Origin: Brevibacillus porteri
GTDB taxonomy: Bacteria > Bacillota > Bacilli > Brevibacillales > Brevibacillaceae
NCBI RefSeq assembly: GCF_003013475.1
Contig: NZ_PXZO01000001.1
Location: 372,001 to 436,000, forward strand
DNA length: 64,000 nt
Reading direction: 5' to 3'
Position numbers and translations under genes: made by a program. The first letter of the stretch is position 1. Each line of letters starts with the position of its first letter. The notes under the pieces were generated by a model. The model was not told the DNA's origin and made no database searches. It saw only the letters and a list, made by a program, of their open reading frames with translations. Positions 25,378 through 34,790 of the stretch are shown here, one piece after another.

Positions 25378-26904
25378 ATGAGTTTGTTAAAAATCGCTTC
25401 CATGATTGTCGTGCTGACTCTCGTAGGAAGGCTTCTAGGTTTATTTCGCAGTGTGTATGTATCCAGCTTGTACGGTACTGGGATGGAGGCAGATGCGTTT
25501 AATATCGCGGCAACGATCCCGCTGACGCTGTTCTTGGTCATACCGGGAGCGGTCAATGCTGTACTGATTCCGACGATGCGCGGCATGATGGAAAAAGGAG
25601 AGCGGACGACTGACTTGTATCAGAAGATGCTCACGATCATTTTGGGCGTATTCGTTGCTCTCTCTGTCTTAGGGATTGTCTTTTCCTACCAGCTTGCTGG
25701 GATGTTTGGACTGACAGGCGAGAAGCTGGAACTCACGGCTACCATGCTGCAATGGATGTGGCCATCAGCTATTTTCATCGGGTTAACCGGACTGTGGTCG
25801 AGTATTTGCAATGCTCACCAGCATTTCTTTACACCGACGCTGGGTACGGTATTCAATGGAGCTTTGGTGATTGTCAGCATGTATGTGCTCGTTCCGATGT
25901 ATGGTCCCATTGGATTAGCGATGGCTACGACAATCGGTTACTTGGCGGCACTGTTGCCGATTCTCCCGACTTTGCGCGGGTTCGGCTACCAGCACCGCTT
26001 CTCATTTGCTTGGCGTGAGGACGTTTCTCTCAAGGGCATGGGCGAGCGCGTCATTCCGATTTTGATTGGTGCGGTTGTAGCCCAGGCCACTACCTTTTTG
26101 GAACGAGGCTTCGCAGAAGGACTCGGAACGGGTGTCGTCTCTGCTCTCGCCAATGCGAACCAGATCATGCAATTACCTCTGGCTATTTTTGTCGGGGCGT
26201 TTACGTTGCCGTTATTCCCACTGTTGGCTAGTCATGTCAAGCGGGGGGAAATGGCGGAGATGAAGCAAATCCTGCAAAAGGGACTTGCCTATCTCCTTAT
26301 TTTGCTATTGCCCGTGACGGTTGGACTTGCGTTATACGCAGAGCCTATCATCCGACTTGCTTTTGAGCGCGGTGCGTTCGATGAGCGTTCTGTCGCCTTG
26401 ACAGCGTGGGCGCTGCCGTTTTACGGCGTGGGACTTTTCTTTTTAGCATCGAGAGATTTGCTGACTCGGGCCTTTTATGCACTAGAAAACACGAAGACAC
26501 CCGTTATGATCGGGGCGATCGGGATCGTTGTGTATGCCCTTGCCAACTGGTTGCTCATTCCACTGCTTGGTCATGGCGGAATTGCCCTAGCTAATGCAGT
26601 TTCGGCTATCAGTCAAGCACTCCTGCTGTTTGTTTTGCTATGGAGGGCGGTAGGCAGCCCTGTACGGGCGAATTTCCTTATGACTGCCGGGAAAACCATT
26701 TTGGGCTGCGCAGTCATGGCCGCTGCCATTTTACTCATCGATCCATGGTTATCCGCATGGCCTGTCTGGCTGTACTTGCCGTTAGGAATTATCGGTGCAG
26801 CGCTTTTATATCTCGTGGTGCTCATTTTGGTTCGCGAGCCACTCGTATCAGAGCTACTGCAAAAAGTACGCAAGCGGTCTACTCCAGCGGGAGGGCGCTC
26901 GTAA
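25378..26904 (+). CDS. murJ: MurJ/MviN-type lipid-linked flippase
   Basis: 508 residues, about fourteen membrane helices. N-terminal ASMIVVLTLVGRLLGLFRSV and ADAFNIAATIPLTLF match the MurJ family, which flips lipid II (and related undecaprenyl-linked molecules) outwards. Charged residues in the central cavity are visible (ALENTK, FERGAFDERS). ATG at 25378 is 10 nt after AGGAG; GTG at 25372 is only 4 nt away. Located within surface-polymer genes, so the cargo may be the polymer repeat unit rather than lipid II. The last 26 nt overlap the end of the convergent CapK-like gene. Confidence 0.88.
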   Translation: MSLLKIASMIVVLTLVGRLLGLFRSVYVSSLYGTGMEADAFNIAATIPLTLFLVIPGAVNAVLIPTMRGMMEKGERTTDLYQKMLTIILGVFVALSVLGIVFSYQLAGMFGLTGEKLELTATMLQWMWPSAIFIGLTGLWSSICNAHQHFFTPTLGTVFNGALVIVSMYVLVPMYGPIGLAMATTIGYLAALLPILPTLRGFGYQHRFSFAWREDVSLKGMGERVIPILIGAVVAQATTFLERGFAEGLGTGVVSALANANQIMQLPLAIFVGAFTLPLFPLLASHVKRGEMAEMKQILQKGLAYLLILLLPVTVGLALYAEPIIRLAFERGAFDERSVALTAWALPFYGVGLFFLASRDLLTRAFYALENTKTPVMIGAIGIVVYALANWLLIPLLGHGGIALANAVSAISQALLLFVLLWRAVGSPVRANFLMTAGKTILGCAVMAAAILLIDPWLSAWPVWLYLPLGIIGAALLYLVVLILVREPLVSELLQKVRKRSTPAGGRS

Positions 26905-28255
26905 GCGGGAATTCCCGAATTGCATAACGAGACTTACCCGAGCTTGCGGGGGGAATGGTCTCCACGTAAGAAACTTGGATGCTTACTTGACCTAACGCCG
27001 AGCGAATTCCTGCCAAAAGCTTTGCTTCATCGGCAGGTAAAAAATGTTCGGGCTCCTTCACCAGTCTCAGGCTTAGTCGCTCTGGCTCATGCTGGACGAT
27101 CTGGAAGGTGCGGAAGCTGTCCATATTGCGCACGATGTGATTAAAATAATGTCCGTGCACGTACCGTCCATTTAGCGCTAGGAACATGTCGTCTTCTCTG
27201 CCGTCGATCGAAGCAAGAAGTGGAAAAGGGAGATTGCATGAACAGGCTGAATCAGAAAGCGCGACGACATCTCCTATTTGGTAGCGCAGGCGAGGCATGA
27301 CGGTATTGTGCAGGTCTGTGACAAGCAGTGCTCCTGGGTGCCCTTTGTAGACGGGAATATGCGTAATGGGATCGACTATCTCCAAATAACAGTTCCCAGA
27401 AAAGGCATGCATGCTTCCAGACTTGCATTGGTAGGCGATGATTCCGCCGTCACGGGCGCCGTATTCATTCACAACAGGCGCATCAAAAGCCTGGGCAATC
27501 GTTTGTCGCTGGTGTTCGTGCAGGCTTTCTGCTGTAGAGACCACGGCTTTGAGCGGGATTCCGAGTGCCATGCCGCGTCGTAGCATCATCGTGGCGAGCG
27601 CATGAAGTGCGGAAGTGTACCCGTATAAATAGGCTGGCTGGAAATCCCGGATGAGGCGCAGGTTTGCTTCCAAATGTCTTTCGTCTAGTTCATAGGCAGA
27701 AATCATCATGCGGTTTTTCAACCAGCGCTCCTTCCAGCGGTAGCGGCGAGCTTGCTGGGCGTTTAATTCGAGAGGAGAGCCCCAGATCATCACACATGGG
27801 TCACCTATGCGAATGTCGTACCAGGATAACCCCAACCAGCGCGCAGCTTCATATCGCTCGACAGTTGGACGATCGAGATAAAAATGGGTAGGTTCACCTG
27901 TGGAGCCTCCCGTACGATTTGCAATGAGGCTTTTGGTTTGTAGTCCTTGGCTCATATATTGATCAGCGTTTTGCCGAAAGTGTGCTTTGGTCAGAACAGG
28001 AATACGCTGCAAAAAACGTTCAGGCATCTCGCGCATTTTGCTCCAGTCTGGGGCGAGGGCAGTGTAGGCTGGTACGTTTTGTATCGCATGATCGAGTAGC
28101 TTCACCAGCTTTTCACGCTGCTGCACGTTAAGCGCTTCGGCAGATAGATGCTCGGCTGCTTGCAATTCTTTCATGTAAGGACGGATGCGATTTCCTTTCA
28201 AAGCCTCCATTAACGGCCACTGTACATGGCGGATCAAAAATCCGGTTGTGGGCAT
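26879..28255 (-). CDS. CapK-like adenylate-forming enzyme (phenylacetate-CoA ligase family)
   Basis: 458 residues. AMP-binding core with the P-loop-like TGGSTGEPTHFYLD motif (about 133-145), the NEYGARDGG segment and PRLRYQIGDVVAL, all typical of PaaK/CapK proteins; close relatives lie in capsule and exopolysaccharide clusters. These enzymes activate a carboxylic acid as the adenylate, which could then decorate a sugar. The acid here is unknown. Overlaps the 3' end of murJ by 26 nt. The 246-nt gap to the divergent flippase gene holds a 10-bp inverted repeat around 28317-28338 and no gene. Confidence 0.82.
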   Translation of the reverse strand: MPTTGFLIRHVQWPLMEALKGNRIRPYMKELQAAEHLSAEALNVQQREKLVKLLDHAIQNVPAYTALAPDWSKMREMPERFLQRIPVLTKAHFRQNADQYMSQGLQTKSLIANRTGGSTGEPTHFYLDRPTVERYEAARWLGLSWYDIRIGDPCVMIWGSPLELNAQQARRYRWKERWLKNRMMISAYELDERHLEANLRLIRDFQPAYLYGYTSALHALATMMLRRGMALGIPLKAVVSTAESLHEHQRQTIAQAFDAPVVNEYGARDGGIIAYQCKSGSMHAFSGNCYLEIVDPITHIPVYKGHPGALLVTDLHNTVMPRLRYQIGDVVALSDSACSCNLPFPLLASIDGREDDMFLALNGRYVHGHYFNHIVRNMDSFRTFQIVQHEPERLSLRLVKEPEHFLPADEAKLLAGIRSALGQVSIQVSYVETIPPASSGKSRYAIREFPLTSALPLE

Positions 28256-28316
28256 AATATCCCCTCCTACTCACAGATCACACAGGCAGACCGCAAGCGG
28301 TCACATTCTGTCTAAT

Positions 28317-28338
28317 GAAAAACGTCGAGACGTTTTTC
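28317..28338. repeat. Perfect inverted repeat upstream of the flippase gene
   Basis: GAAAAACGTC (28317-28326) and GACGTTTTTC (28329-28338) form a 10-bp stem with a 2-nt centre, more likely a protein site or cruciform than a terminator. The 13-mer GACGTTTTTCACA (28329-28341) occurs again at 51700-51712 before sdhC. Confidence 0.55.
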
Positions 28339-28501
28339 ACAAAAATCAATGGAATCTGTTTTTTACCAGTATTGCTGCGAAATTCCATCGATATACCTGT
28401 TTGCTGGAAGAGGGAAATGATAGTAGGATAGAGAGTGGGTTCATGTCGATTGGTACTGCCCCACGGGTATCCAGTCAAAGAGACGAATAAAGGAGTTACC
28501 C

Positions 28502-30154
28502 ATGTTGAAAAAAAGTCATTTTCTCGCGGGAGCATTGATCTTAGCCATAGCGGGGATTTTGTCAAAAGTTATCGGGATGTTTTATCGGATTCCGCTTCAG
28601 GAGATAGTGGGCGACAGAGGTCTCGGACTCTATCAGGAAGTATATCCTCTCTACCTGACCTTCCTCATATTGGCGACAGCAGGTGTGCCAGTAGCGTTGT
28701 CGAGGGTGATTGCAGAGGCATTGGCTGAAGGGAAACGAGGCTCTATTGGACAAATTTTGGCCCGTAGCATGGTCATGATGGGCGGGATCGGACTTGTCTT
28801 GTTTGCGCTCCTGTACGCCAGCTCTCCACTGATCGCAAAGCTCATGGGGAATCCGCATTTGATTGAGCCGATTCGGGCGATTTCCATGTCGCTGCTGTTC
28901 GTTCCCTTGATTGCGGTTATTCGCGGCTTTTTCTACGGCCATCAAAAAATGTTGTTTGTCGGGCTCTCACAAATCGTAGAGCAGACGTTGCGTGTCGTAT
29001 TTATTTTGGTAGCTTCCTTGTATCTCGTGTCACTCGGTGAAGATACGGACACCGTGATTACCGGAGTCAACTTCGGTACGATGATCAGTACATTTTTAAG
29101 TCTCGGGTTTCTAGCGTTGCTCATGTGGCTCCACAATCGGAAAAATTCCGTATTTAGCGGGGCAGAGTGGGGGCGTCTTACTTGGTGGTATGATCGTGCC
29201 TTCTTCGCCTCGATGTGGCGAATTGCCTGGCCGATTTGTATCAGCGCCTTGGTTATCCCAATTTTCAGCCTGACGGATTCCTTCCTGGCGATTAACATCT
29301 TCCGCTACATTTGGAACGTGGATGGATTGACGGCGGATACGTGGTTTGGCATTTACAGCAGGGGAGGACCACTTCTGCAAATGGCGAGCTTGTTCGGATC
29401 GTCGATTGCCCTCTCGATCGTGCCTGCCATTGCCGAAGCGATCAGACAAAAGGATCAGGAACGGATTACGACCTTGACCAAACTCTCGCTGCGCTTTGCT
29501 TGGCTAATCGGTCTACCTGCCGGTCTTGGACTGACAGCTGTAGCTGAAGGGGCGAATCTGGCGTTGTATGGTGATATGGAAGGCACGCGTGCAATGGCGA
29601 TTTTAGGAATCACAGCGATTCCGCTTTCCTTGTTGCTTGCTACAAATGGTATTTTGCAAGGAATCGGTAAAGAAAAAATCCCTGCGCGTCATCTGCTGTA
29701 TGGTGTCATTGTAAAAGTACTGGCGACACTCGTGTTTACCTCGATGTTCGGTATGGACGGCTTGTCCCTGTCATGGCTGGTTGCGACTGCATTTGTCTGC
29801 GTACTGAATATGCGCGTCATCAACCGCTATGTATCGATTCCGATTAACTGGCGCTTTGATACCGTTTATCCGTTACTGGTGGCTAACCTCATGCTGATTC
29901 TGGCTTGGGGAGCGACAGAGGCAGTTGATTTCCTGTTCAGGGGAAGAGAACCAGTGCGCATTTTGGGAGCGATAGAGACCGTCGCTGGAGTCGGTGTAGG
30001 ACTCGTTGTTTACCTGGGACTGCTGATCCTCATTCCACTCATTGAGGATAAGGAGCTGGACTGGCTGCCCGGAGGAAACAAGCTGCGCGCCTTTATCCAA
30101 TTCATTCGGAAGAAGCAGGCTTCCTCGTTAAAGTCCAATACAAATAACGACTAA
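28502..30154 (+). CDS. Polysaccharide flippase of the YtgP/SpoVB type
   Basis: 550 residues, about fourteen membrane helices, MATE/MVF superfamily. The N-terminus (GALILAIAGILSKVIGMFYR, GDRGLGLYQ) and TAGVPVALSRVIAEA match the Wzx/SpoVB/YtgP branch that exports lipid-linked glycans. B. subtilis YtgP (Amj-linked) can flip lipid II, whereas SpoVB acts on cortex precursors; this sequence is nearer YtgP by eye. ATG at 28502 with AAAGGAG upstream. Probably flips the repeat unit of the surface polymer. Confidence 0.87.
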   Translation: MLKKSHFLAGALILAIAGILSKVIGMFYRIPLQEIVGDRGLGLYQEVYPLYLTFLILATAGVPVALSRVIAEALAEGKRGSIGQILARSMVMMGGIGLVLFALLYASSPLIAKLMGNPHLIEPIRAISMSLLFVPLIAVIRGFFYGHQKMLFVGLSQIVEQTLRVVFILVASLYLVSLGEDTDTVITGVNFGTMISTFLSLGFLALLMWLHNRKNSVFSGAEWGRLTWWYDRAFFASMWRIAWPICISALVIPIFSLTDSFLAINIFRYIWNVDGLTADTWFGIYSRGGPLLQMASLFGSSIALSIVPAIAEAIRQKDQERITTLTKLSLRFAWLIGLPAGLGLTAVAEGANLALYGDMEGTRAMAILGITAIPLSLLLATNGILQGIGKEKIPARHLLYGVIVKVLATLVFTSMFGMDGLSLSWLVATAFVCVLNMRVINRYVSIPINWRFDTVYPLLVANLMLILAWGATEAVDFLFRGREPVRILGAIETVAGVGVGLVVYLGLLILIPLIEDKELDWLPGGNKLRAFIQFIRKKQASSLKSNTNND

Positions 30155-30163
30155 TAGAATCGA

Positions 30164-30200
30164 AAAACCCCTTTCTCCAAAAACGGAGGAAGGGGTTTTA
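30164..30200. terminator. Terminator between flippase and methyltransferase genes
   Basis: 15-pair stem (30164-30178 / 30185-30199, one G-U), 6-nt loop, A/T tails on both sides; serves both convergent genes. Confidence 0.85.
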
Positions 30201-30211
30201 TGTGATCTTAC

Positions 30212-31063
30212 TTATTTTGCTTTTTGATAAACACATACAACCATTTTTACGAAAAATTCACGGGTAGCAGATAATTTCGCCAAGGACTGCAACTGATTGC
30301 GCAACGGAATCTCTCGCTGGTAAACCGCAGGCTGCACCACGCCTTGTTGAATTTTTCGAAACCGTTTGATCGTCATGCGATTAATGTACGAGATCGTATC
30401 TCTGCCATCAGGAAGCTTGTCGAATCGAAAAGCAATCCGGTCAGAACCGTCTGGCAAGTCACGGACTAGCTTTTTATAGGCATCAATCAAGGCTTGCTCC
30501 GAGAAGAGAGCATGCACCCAAGGAATGCCGATCGCATCTGACAAATGGGCACCGAATGGATGATAATACGGCGGAAAATTGATGTAGAGATGCCCGCCAG
30601 GCTTCAATACCCGAAAGCATTCCTCCAGCGTCTTTTCCGGTTCGCCTACGTGCTCCATCGCGTCATTCATGATGATCGTATCGAACGTGTTGTCCGGGAA
30701 GTCCATTCTCGCGGCATCACCAGTCATGAAGGAGACAAGATGATCCAGCCCTTTTTTCTTCGCGAATTCATTTCCTTCCTCCGCATAGTGGGGGACGATA
30801 TCGATGCCGATCATTTTTTTCGGGCCAAACGTGGCGTAATAGCAGGTTTTTCCCCCGCCGCCACAGCCGATGTCCAAAACGGTTTTGTCATGGAACATTT
30901 GCTCCTGTGAATGGAAGGGGAGGAAAAACTGAATGGTTTGATCCCCTTTTTGAAATTGCCATTCGGTATAGCTCATTTCCCCGTTGTTTGCCAGATTGAA
31001 AGGGTGAACGGGGAGAGGAAATAATCGATTTAAACCTAGTAACACTTGTGAAGAAAAGGACAT
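30212..31063 (-). CDS. Class I SAM-dependent methyltransferase
   Basis: 283 residues. Motif I VLDIGCGGGGKTCYYAT (about 60-75), acidic residue in IGIDIVP, motif II-III region NTFDTIIMNDAMEHV and LKPGGHLYINFPPYY, which is the Methyltransf_11/UbiE-like pattern. Likely methylates a small molecule or sugar; target unknown. Start at 31063 with GAAAGGAGG upstream; csaB ends 24 nt upstream, so the two form an operon on the minus strand. A sugar-modification role is inference. Confidence 0.82.
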   Translation of the reverse strand: MSFSSQVLLGLNRLFPLPVHPFNLANNGEMSYTEWQFQKGDQTIQFFLPFHSQEQMFHDKTVLDIGCGGGGKTCYYATFGPKKMIGIDIVPHYAEEGNEFAKKKGLDHLVSFMTGDAARMDFPDNTFDTIIMNDAMEHVGEPEKTLEECFRVLKPGGHLYINFPPYYHPFGAHLSDAIGIPWVHALFSEQALIDAYKKLVRDLPDGSDRIAFRFDKLPDGRDTISYINRMTIKRFRKIQQGVVQPAVYQREIPLRNQLQSLAKLSATREFFVKMVVCVYQKAK

Positions 31064-31087
31064 GATGTCCTCCTTTCCAGGTCGGCC

Positions 31088-32185
31088 TTATTTACGCAGC
31101 GCTTGCAGAACAAGTTCACTGCTTTTGGAAGCTTCGATTGCTAACAGATGGGAATGCTTCGTTACCACATCAATTTCGTGATCGAGGTTGTCCAGTTTTT
31201 CAGCGAGCAAGGTCAAAAGTGTAGTTTCATCGAGTTCAGTAATGTGACCAGCATTGGGCATTCCAGCGCGTTCGACGAATCGATCGATTTTCGGATCGTA
31301 GGAGATACCGATAAAAGGGATTCGCAGCATGCACGCAAGAATAAGCGAGTGAAGCCGCATTCCAACGACGTAGTTGCATTGCTTCAATACCGACATAATG
31401 TCATGAAAAGTTACAGGCGCATCAAGAAGACGTGCTCCTGGTTGGCTCATCTGGTCCATGATTTCCTGGGACGGTGCCAAATCGCTAGGGACATGCATCG
31501 GCAGGAAGAGAACATTCCATCCGCGCATGATAAACCAATCGGCTGCTCGGGCTATCTTCTGTTTGAATGGTTGTTCCTGCTTCCAGTCCCGTACAGAGAT
31601 GGCGACCAAAGGCTTGGAAGGATCATCAAACATACCATGGAGCAGCTCTTTTCCCCGTTGATCTGCAATATCGTCTGGGGATATCGTCAGAGCAGGGTCA
31701 GCTGTTATATAGATAGGGGCTTTTTTTACGCCGCAGGCTTTAAAGTCCTCTCCTGATTCGTAGTCGCGAACCGTGATAATGTTGACGTGATTGACCACGC
31801 GTTTGATCATCGTGCGACTGAGCGATTTGAGGATGGGGCCAAATCCTTGTGCGTAAAAGACCACGGGTTTACCTAAAAGCTTGGCAATGGTGACGATGCC
31901 CAAATAGTAGAGGACACTGCGCGGACTGGTTACATCCTGCATCAGTGTACCGCCGCCCATCACCAGCATGTCACTTCGCGAAAGCTCGCGGACGATGGTT
32001 CCAAAGCTCCAGCGGTTATAGGCTTCAATCCCGAACAGTTCCGCAGTCCGATCAGGCTGATTGGACAGAACGGCGAGAGAGATATTTGGTTGTTCCCGCT
32101 TAAGAGAGCTGATGATGCCGTACAGGACCACATCGTCTCCGGCATTATTAAAGCCGTAGTACCCGGAGATGAGAATTCGCGACAT
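31088..32185 (-). CDS. csaB: Polysaccharide pyruvyl transferase CsaB
   Basis: 365 residues. N-terminal SGYYGFNNAGDDVVLYG, VMGGGTLMQDVTSPRS and C-terminal VGMRLHSLILACMLRIPFIG are CsaB signatures. It transfers pyruvate from phosphoenolpyruvate to a sugar (often ManNAc or GlcNAc) of the secondary cell-wall polymer; the ketal is the ligand of SLH domains of S-layer proteins (established in Bacillus anthracis and Paenibacillus). Presence suggests an SLH-type S-layer. A candidate promoter is upstream at 32235-32264. It is the first of two genes, followed by the methyltransferase. Confidence 0.94.
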   Translation of the reverse strand: MSRILISGYYGFNNAGDDVVLYGIISSLKREQPNISLAVLSNQPDRTAELFGIEAYNRWSFGTIVRELSRSDMLVMGGGTLMQDVTSPRSVLYYLGIVTIAKLLGKPVVFYAQGFGPILKSLSRTMIKRVVNHVNIITVRDYESGEDFKACGVKKAPIYITADPALTISPDDIADQRGKELLHGMFDDPSKPLVAISVRDWKQEQPFKQKIARAADWFIMRGWNVLFLPMHVPSDLAPSQEIMDQMSQPGARLLDAPVTFHDIMSVLKQCNYVVGMRLHSLILACMLRIPFIGISYDPKIDRFVERAGMPNAGHITELDETTLLTLLAEKLDNLDHEIDVVTKHSHLLAIEASKSSELVLQALRK

Positions 32186-32234
32186 GGAGTGAACCTTCTT
32201 TCTATATCAAACGTACAGGAAAAATACATTCTCA

Positions 32235-32264
32235 AGTATAATCGAGTAAACAAGCGGAAGTAAA
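32235..32264 (-). promoter_or_regulatory. Candidate csaB promoter
   Basis: On the minus strand TTTACT (32259-32264), 18-nt spacer, TATACT (32235-32240), about 50 nt before the start codon. Confidence 0.45.
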
Positions 32265-32356
32265 GCAACCACAGTAGAAAACTTCACGCCCCCAATTGTT
32301 TGGACAGATACAGTGGGTGCAGCGCCGTTCGTAGGGTATAATGATGTTGTTCCGAC

Positions 32357-32476
32357 TTACGAGAACATATAGAGGAAACCCATACCGAACATGCCGATGC
32401 CAAGAACGATGAGGGCAATCATGACGATGAACAGCCCCTTATTTTTGCGGCGACGGTAAAAAAATTCGTCAAACAT
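32357..32476 (-). CDS. Small membrane protein (39 residues)
   Basis: MFDEFFYRRRKNKG then one hydrophobic helix (LFIVMIALIVLGIGMFGMGF). The start at 32476 has GGGAGG 8 nt upstream; in-frame starts further up lack one. A charged N-terminus plus one helix fits a small inner-membrane protein of unknown function. Between csaB and the prmA-like gene; no homologue recognised. Confidence 0.6.
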   Translation of the reverse strand: MFDEFFYRRRKNKGLFIVMIALIVLGIGMFGMGFLYMFS

Positions 32477-32616
32477 GGTAAGCCTCCCTGCGGTTGTGAT
32501 AGTCCATTCTACTATCATACCATGTTCTCTATCATCCTTGCCATCCACATATGAGTGAATAGATGTCCGCAAGAATAGGGGCGAATGACAGCAGAAGGGA
32601 AGGAGCATTTTTCATC

Positions 32617-33564
32617 ATGGAAAGCATGTGGCTCAAATACACATTACTAGTGGAACCAGAGATTGAGGATTTGTTTGTGGCAGAGGTTTTGACCAGCTCC
32701 TACACGCTTGGCTGGATCGAACCGCAAATCGAAGTGCTGACAACCGAAAATGGATATGATTACGCAGAAAATACGGAAGGTCCACTTGTTGGCTATTTGT
32801 TTGAACCCCAGCATGATCGTGAAGAGGAGCATGTAGACCGCCTAAAGACCTACATTCAACGCTGGAATGGACAAGTCACGATAAAAGAAATAGAACTCGT
32901 AGCTGAAGAAAATGAATCGTGGAAAGAGGAGTTCCGGGAAGTCAAGATAGGCGACTGGTGGGTAGCACCAACGTGGACGGACCCCGCAGTGTTGGAGTCG
33001 GCTCAGCATATCCTATGGATTGATCCAGGTGCAGCTTTCGGAACCGGCTATCATGGAACGACGCAGGACATTCTTTTGTTTTTGCAAGAAATGGATCTGG
33101 AGGGTAAGCAAGTCATTGATGTAGGAGCTGGCTCAGGAATTCTCTCTTTGTACTGTGCTTTGAATGGAGCGAAGCATCCTGTATGGGCTGTGGATATTAA
33201 TCCGCAAAGCGAGTATCAGGTTCTCGTCAATGCGACGAATAACCACCTTCCTGACCACGCTGTACAAGTCGTGATTGGGGATGCGTGTGAGGACGCAGTT
33301 AAGTCCCAATTGCCTGACCAAGCTGATGTCATTCTGGTCAACATCGGAGGCGATGAAAATGTCGCGATGCTTCCGATGATTACGGAGCGAATGGCTCCTG
33401 AAGGAATTTTGATTCTCTCGGGAATTGTTGAATGGAATCGGGAAGCTGTTATTGCCACATTTGAACAGGCAGGCTTCCAAGTAGAGAAAGAAAGTCAACA
33501 AGACGAATGGGTCACCGTTGTATTGAAAAACATTGCTGGGAACCGCCCTGTAACTTCCGTGTGA
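32617..33564 (+). CDS. PrmA-like ribosomal protein L11 methyltransferase
   Basis: 315 residues. N-terminal substrate-recognition domain and C-terminal SAM domain with motif I VIDVGAGSGILSLYCALNGA, the IDPGAAFGTGYHGTT segment that parallels IDPGMAFGTGTHPTT of PrmA, and DVILVNIGGDENVAML at the place of the DVVVANILA motif. PrmA trimethylates L11. The genuine prmA of Bacillota normally sits by dnaJ, so this is probably a paralogue with another target. ATG at 32617 with GGAAGGAG upstream. Confidence 0.78.
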   Translation: MESMWLKYTLLVEPEIEDLFVAEVLTSSYTLGWIEPQIEVLTTENGYDYAENTEGPLVGYLFEPQHDREEEHVDRLKTYIQRWNGQVTIKEIELVAEENESWKEEFREVKIGDWWVAPTWTDPAVLESAQHILWIDPGAAFGTGYHGTTQDILLFLQEMDLEGKQVIDVGAGSGILSLYCALNGAKHPVWAVDINPQSEYQVLVNATNNHLPDHAVQVVIGDACEDAVKSQLPDQADVILVNIGGDENVAMLPMITERMAPEGILILSGIVEWNREAVIATFEQAGFQVEKESQQDEWVTVVLKNIAGNRPVTSV

Positions 33565-33605
33565 GACAATAAAGAAAATAGGGTACTCAATGGAGGGGAA
33601 AATCA

Positions 33606-34781
33606 ATGGAGCAGGTTGTCATTGCTGCTGCCGGACGTACGCCAATCGGTACGTTTGGTGGCGTCCTGAAAGATGTAAGCGCTCGCAAGCTGGGAGAAAC
33701 CGTCATTCGTGGTGTCATGGCTAGATCTGGTCTGGAAGCTTCTCTGATCGATGAAGTTATTTTAGGGAATTGCATTCAGCGTACAGACGAACCAAACATA
33801 GCGCGGGTGGCAGCATTGGATGCGGGCTTGGGAAAAGAAGTGACGGGCTACACGATTCAACGTCAATGTGCATCCGGCATGCAAGCGATTGTGAGCGGCG
33901 CTTCCCAAATTCTTTTAGGCGACAGTGAAATCGTCTTGGCAGGCGGCGTAGAGAGCATGAGCAACGCCCCGTATGTCCTGAAAAATGCGCGCTGGGGCAA
34001 ACGATTGACACATGGGGAAATGACCGACGCGATGTGGGATTTGTTAACAGACCCTCACCATCAAATCCTGATGGGCGAGACGGCAGAACGTCTGGTCGAT
34101 CGTTATGGGATCACGCGCGAGGAGTCGGATGAGATTGCCTTGCGCAGTCAGCAAAATGCGATCCGAGCCATAGACAGCGGCTTGTTTGCCGAGGAAATCA
34201 TCGGGGTCCCCATTAAAAAGCGCACCGAAGAAATCGTCGTAACGGAAGACGAATTCCCTCGCAGGGGAGTGACCTTGGAAAGTCTCGCGAAGCTAAGACC
34301 CAGTTTTCGTGACAATGGTACAGTGACGCCAGGCAATTCCTCCGGTCTCAACGATGGAGCGTCCGCAGCTGTTTTGATGAAAGAAGGCAAAGCGAGAGAG
34401 CTCGGGATCGAACCACTCGGCAGAATTGTCTCGTGGGCAGTAGCGGGGGTAGAGCCTGATTTGATGGGATATGGACCCGTTCCAGCAGTAAAGCGTGCAT
34501 TGGCAAAAGCCGGTTTGACGCTCGCGGATATCGAACTGATCGAAGTAAATGAAGCCTTTGCCGCGCAATACCTCGCCGTGGAAAAACTTCTGGAGCTGCC
34601 ACGGGAAATAACGAATGTGAACGGAAGCGGCATCGCGTTGGGTCACCCTGTCGGTTCTACTGGCTGCCGAATTGTCGTATCCTTGCTGCACGAAATGAAG
34701 CGACGACAGCTGAAACGAGGCATGGCTGCCCTTTGTGTTGGCGGAGGTATGGGTATGGCGATGGTTGTCGAACGCCCATAG
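33606..34781 (+). CDS. Acetyl-CoA C-acetyltransferase (thiolase)
   Basis: 391 residues, the usual length of biosynthetic or degradative thiolase II. Catalytic Cys88 in QRQCASGMQA, the NEAFAAQ motif, GHPVGSTG with the base His (about 346) and Cys377 in CVGGGMGMA. Condenses two acetyl-CoA or cleaves 3-ketoacyl-CoA. Fits the beta-oxidation genes downstream (lcfA, fadB, etfBA). ATG after GGAGGGG. An LCP gene follows closely, its ribosome binding site within a hairpin. Confidence 0.93.
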   Translation: MEQVVIAAAGRTPIGTFGGVLKDVSARKLGETVIRGVMARSGLEASLIDEVILGNCIQRTDEPNIARVAALDAGLGKEVTGYTIQRQCASGMQAIVSGASQILLGDSEIVLAGGVESMSNAPYVLKNARWGKRLTHGEMTDAMWDLLTDPHHQILMGETAERLVDRYGITREESDEIALRSQQNAIRAIDSGLFAEEIIGVPIKKRTEEIVVTEDEFPRRGVTLESLAKLRPSFRDNGTVTPGNSSGLNDGASAAVLMKEGKARELGIEPLGRIVSWAVAGVEPDLMGYGPVPAVKRALAKAGLTLADIELIEVNEAFAAQYLAVEKLLELPREITNVNGSGIALGHPVGSTGCRIVVSLLHEMKRRQLKRGMAALCVGGGMGMAMVVERP

Positions 34782-34790
34782 GTTTAAACG

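Noticed and set aside
32314-32342. A plus-strand promoter with TATAAT at 32337
   Set aside because: No usable -35, and the next plus-strand gene begins about 275 nt later.
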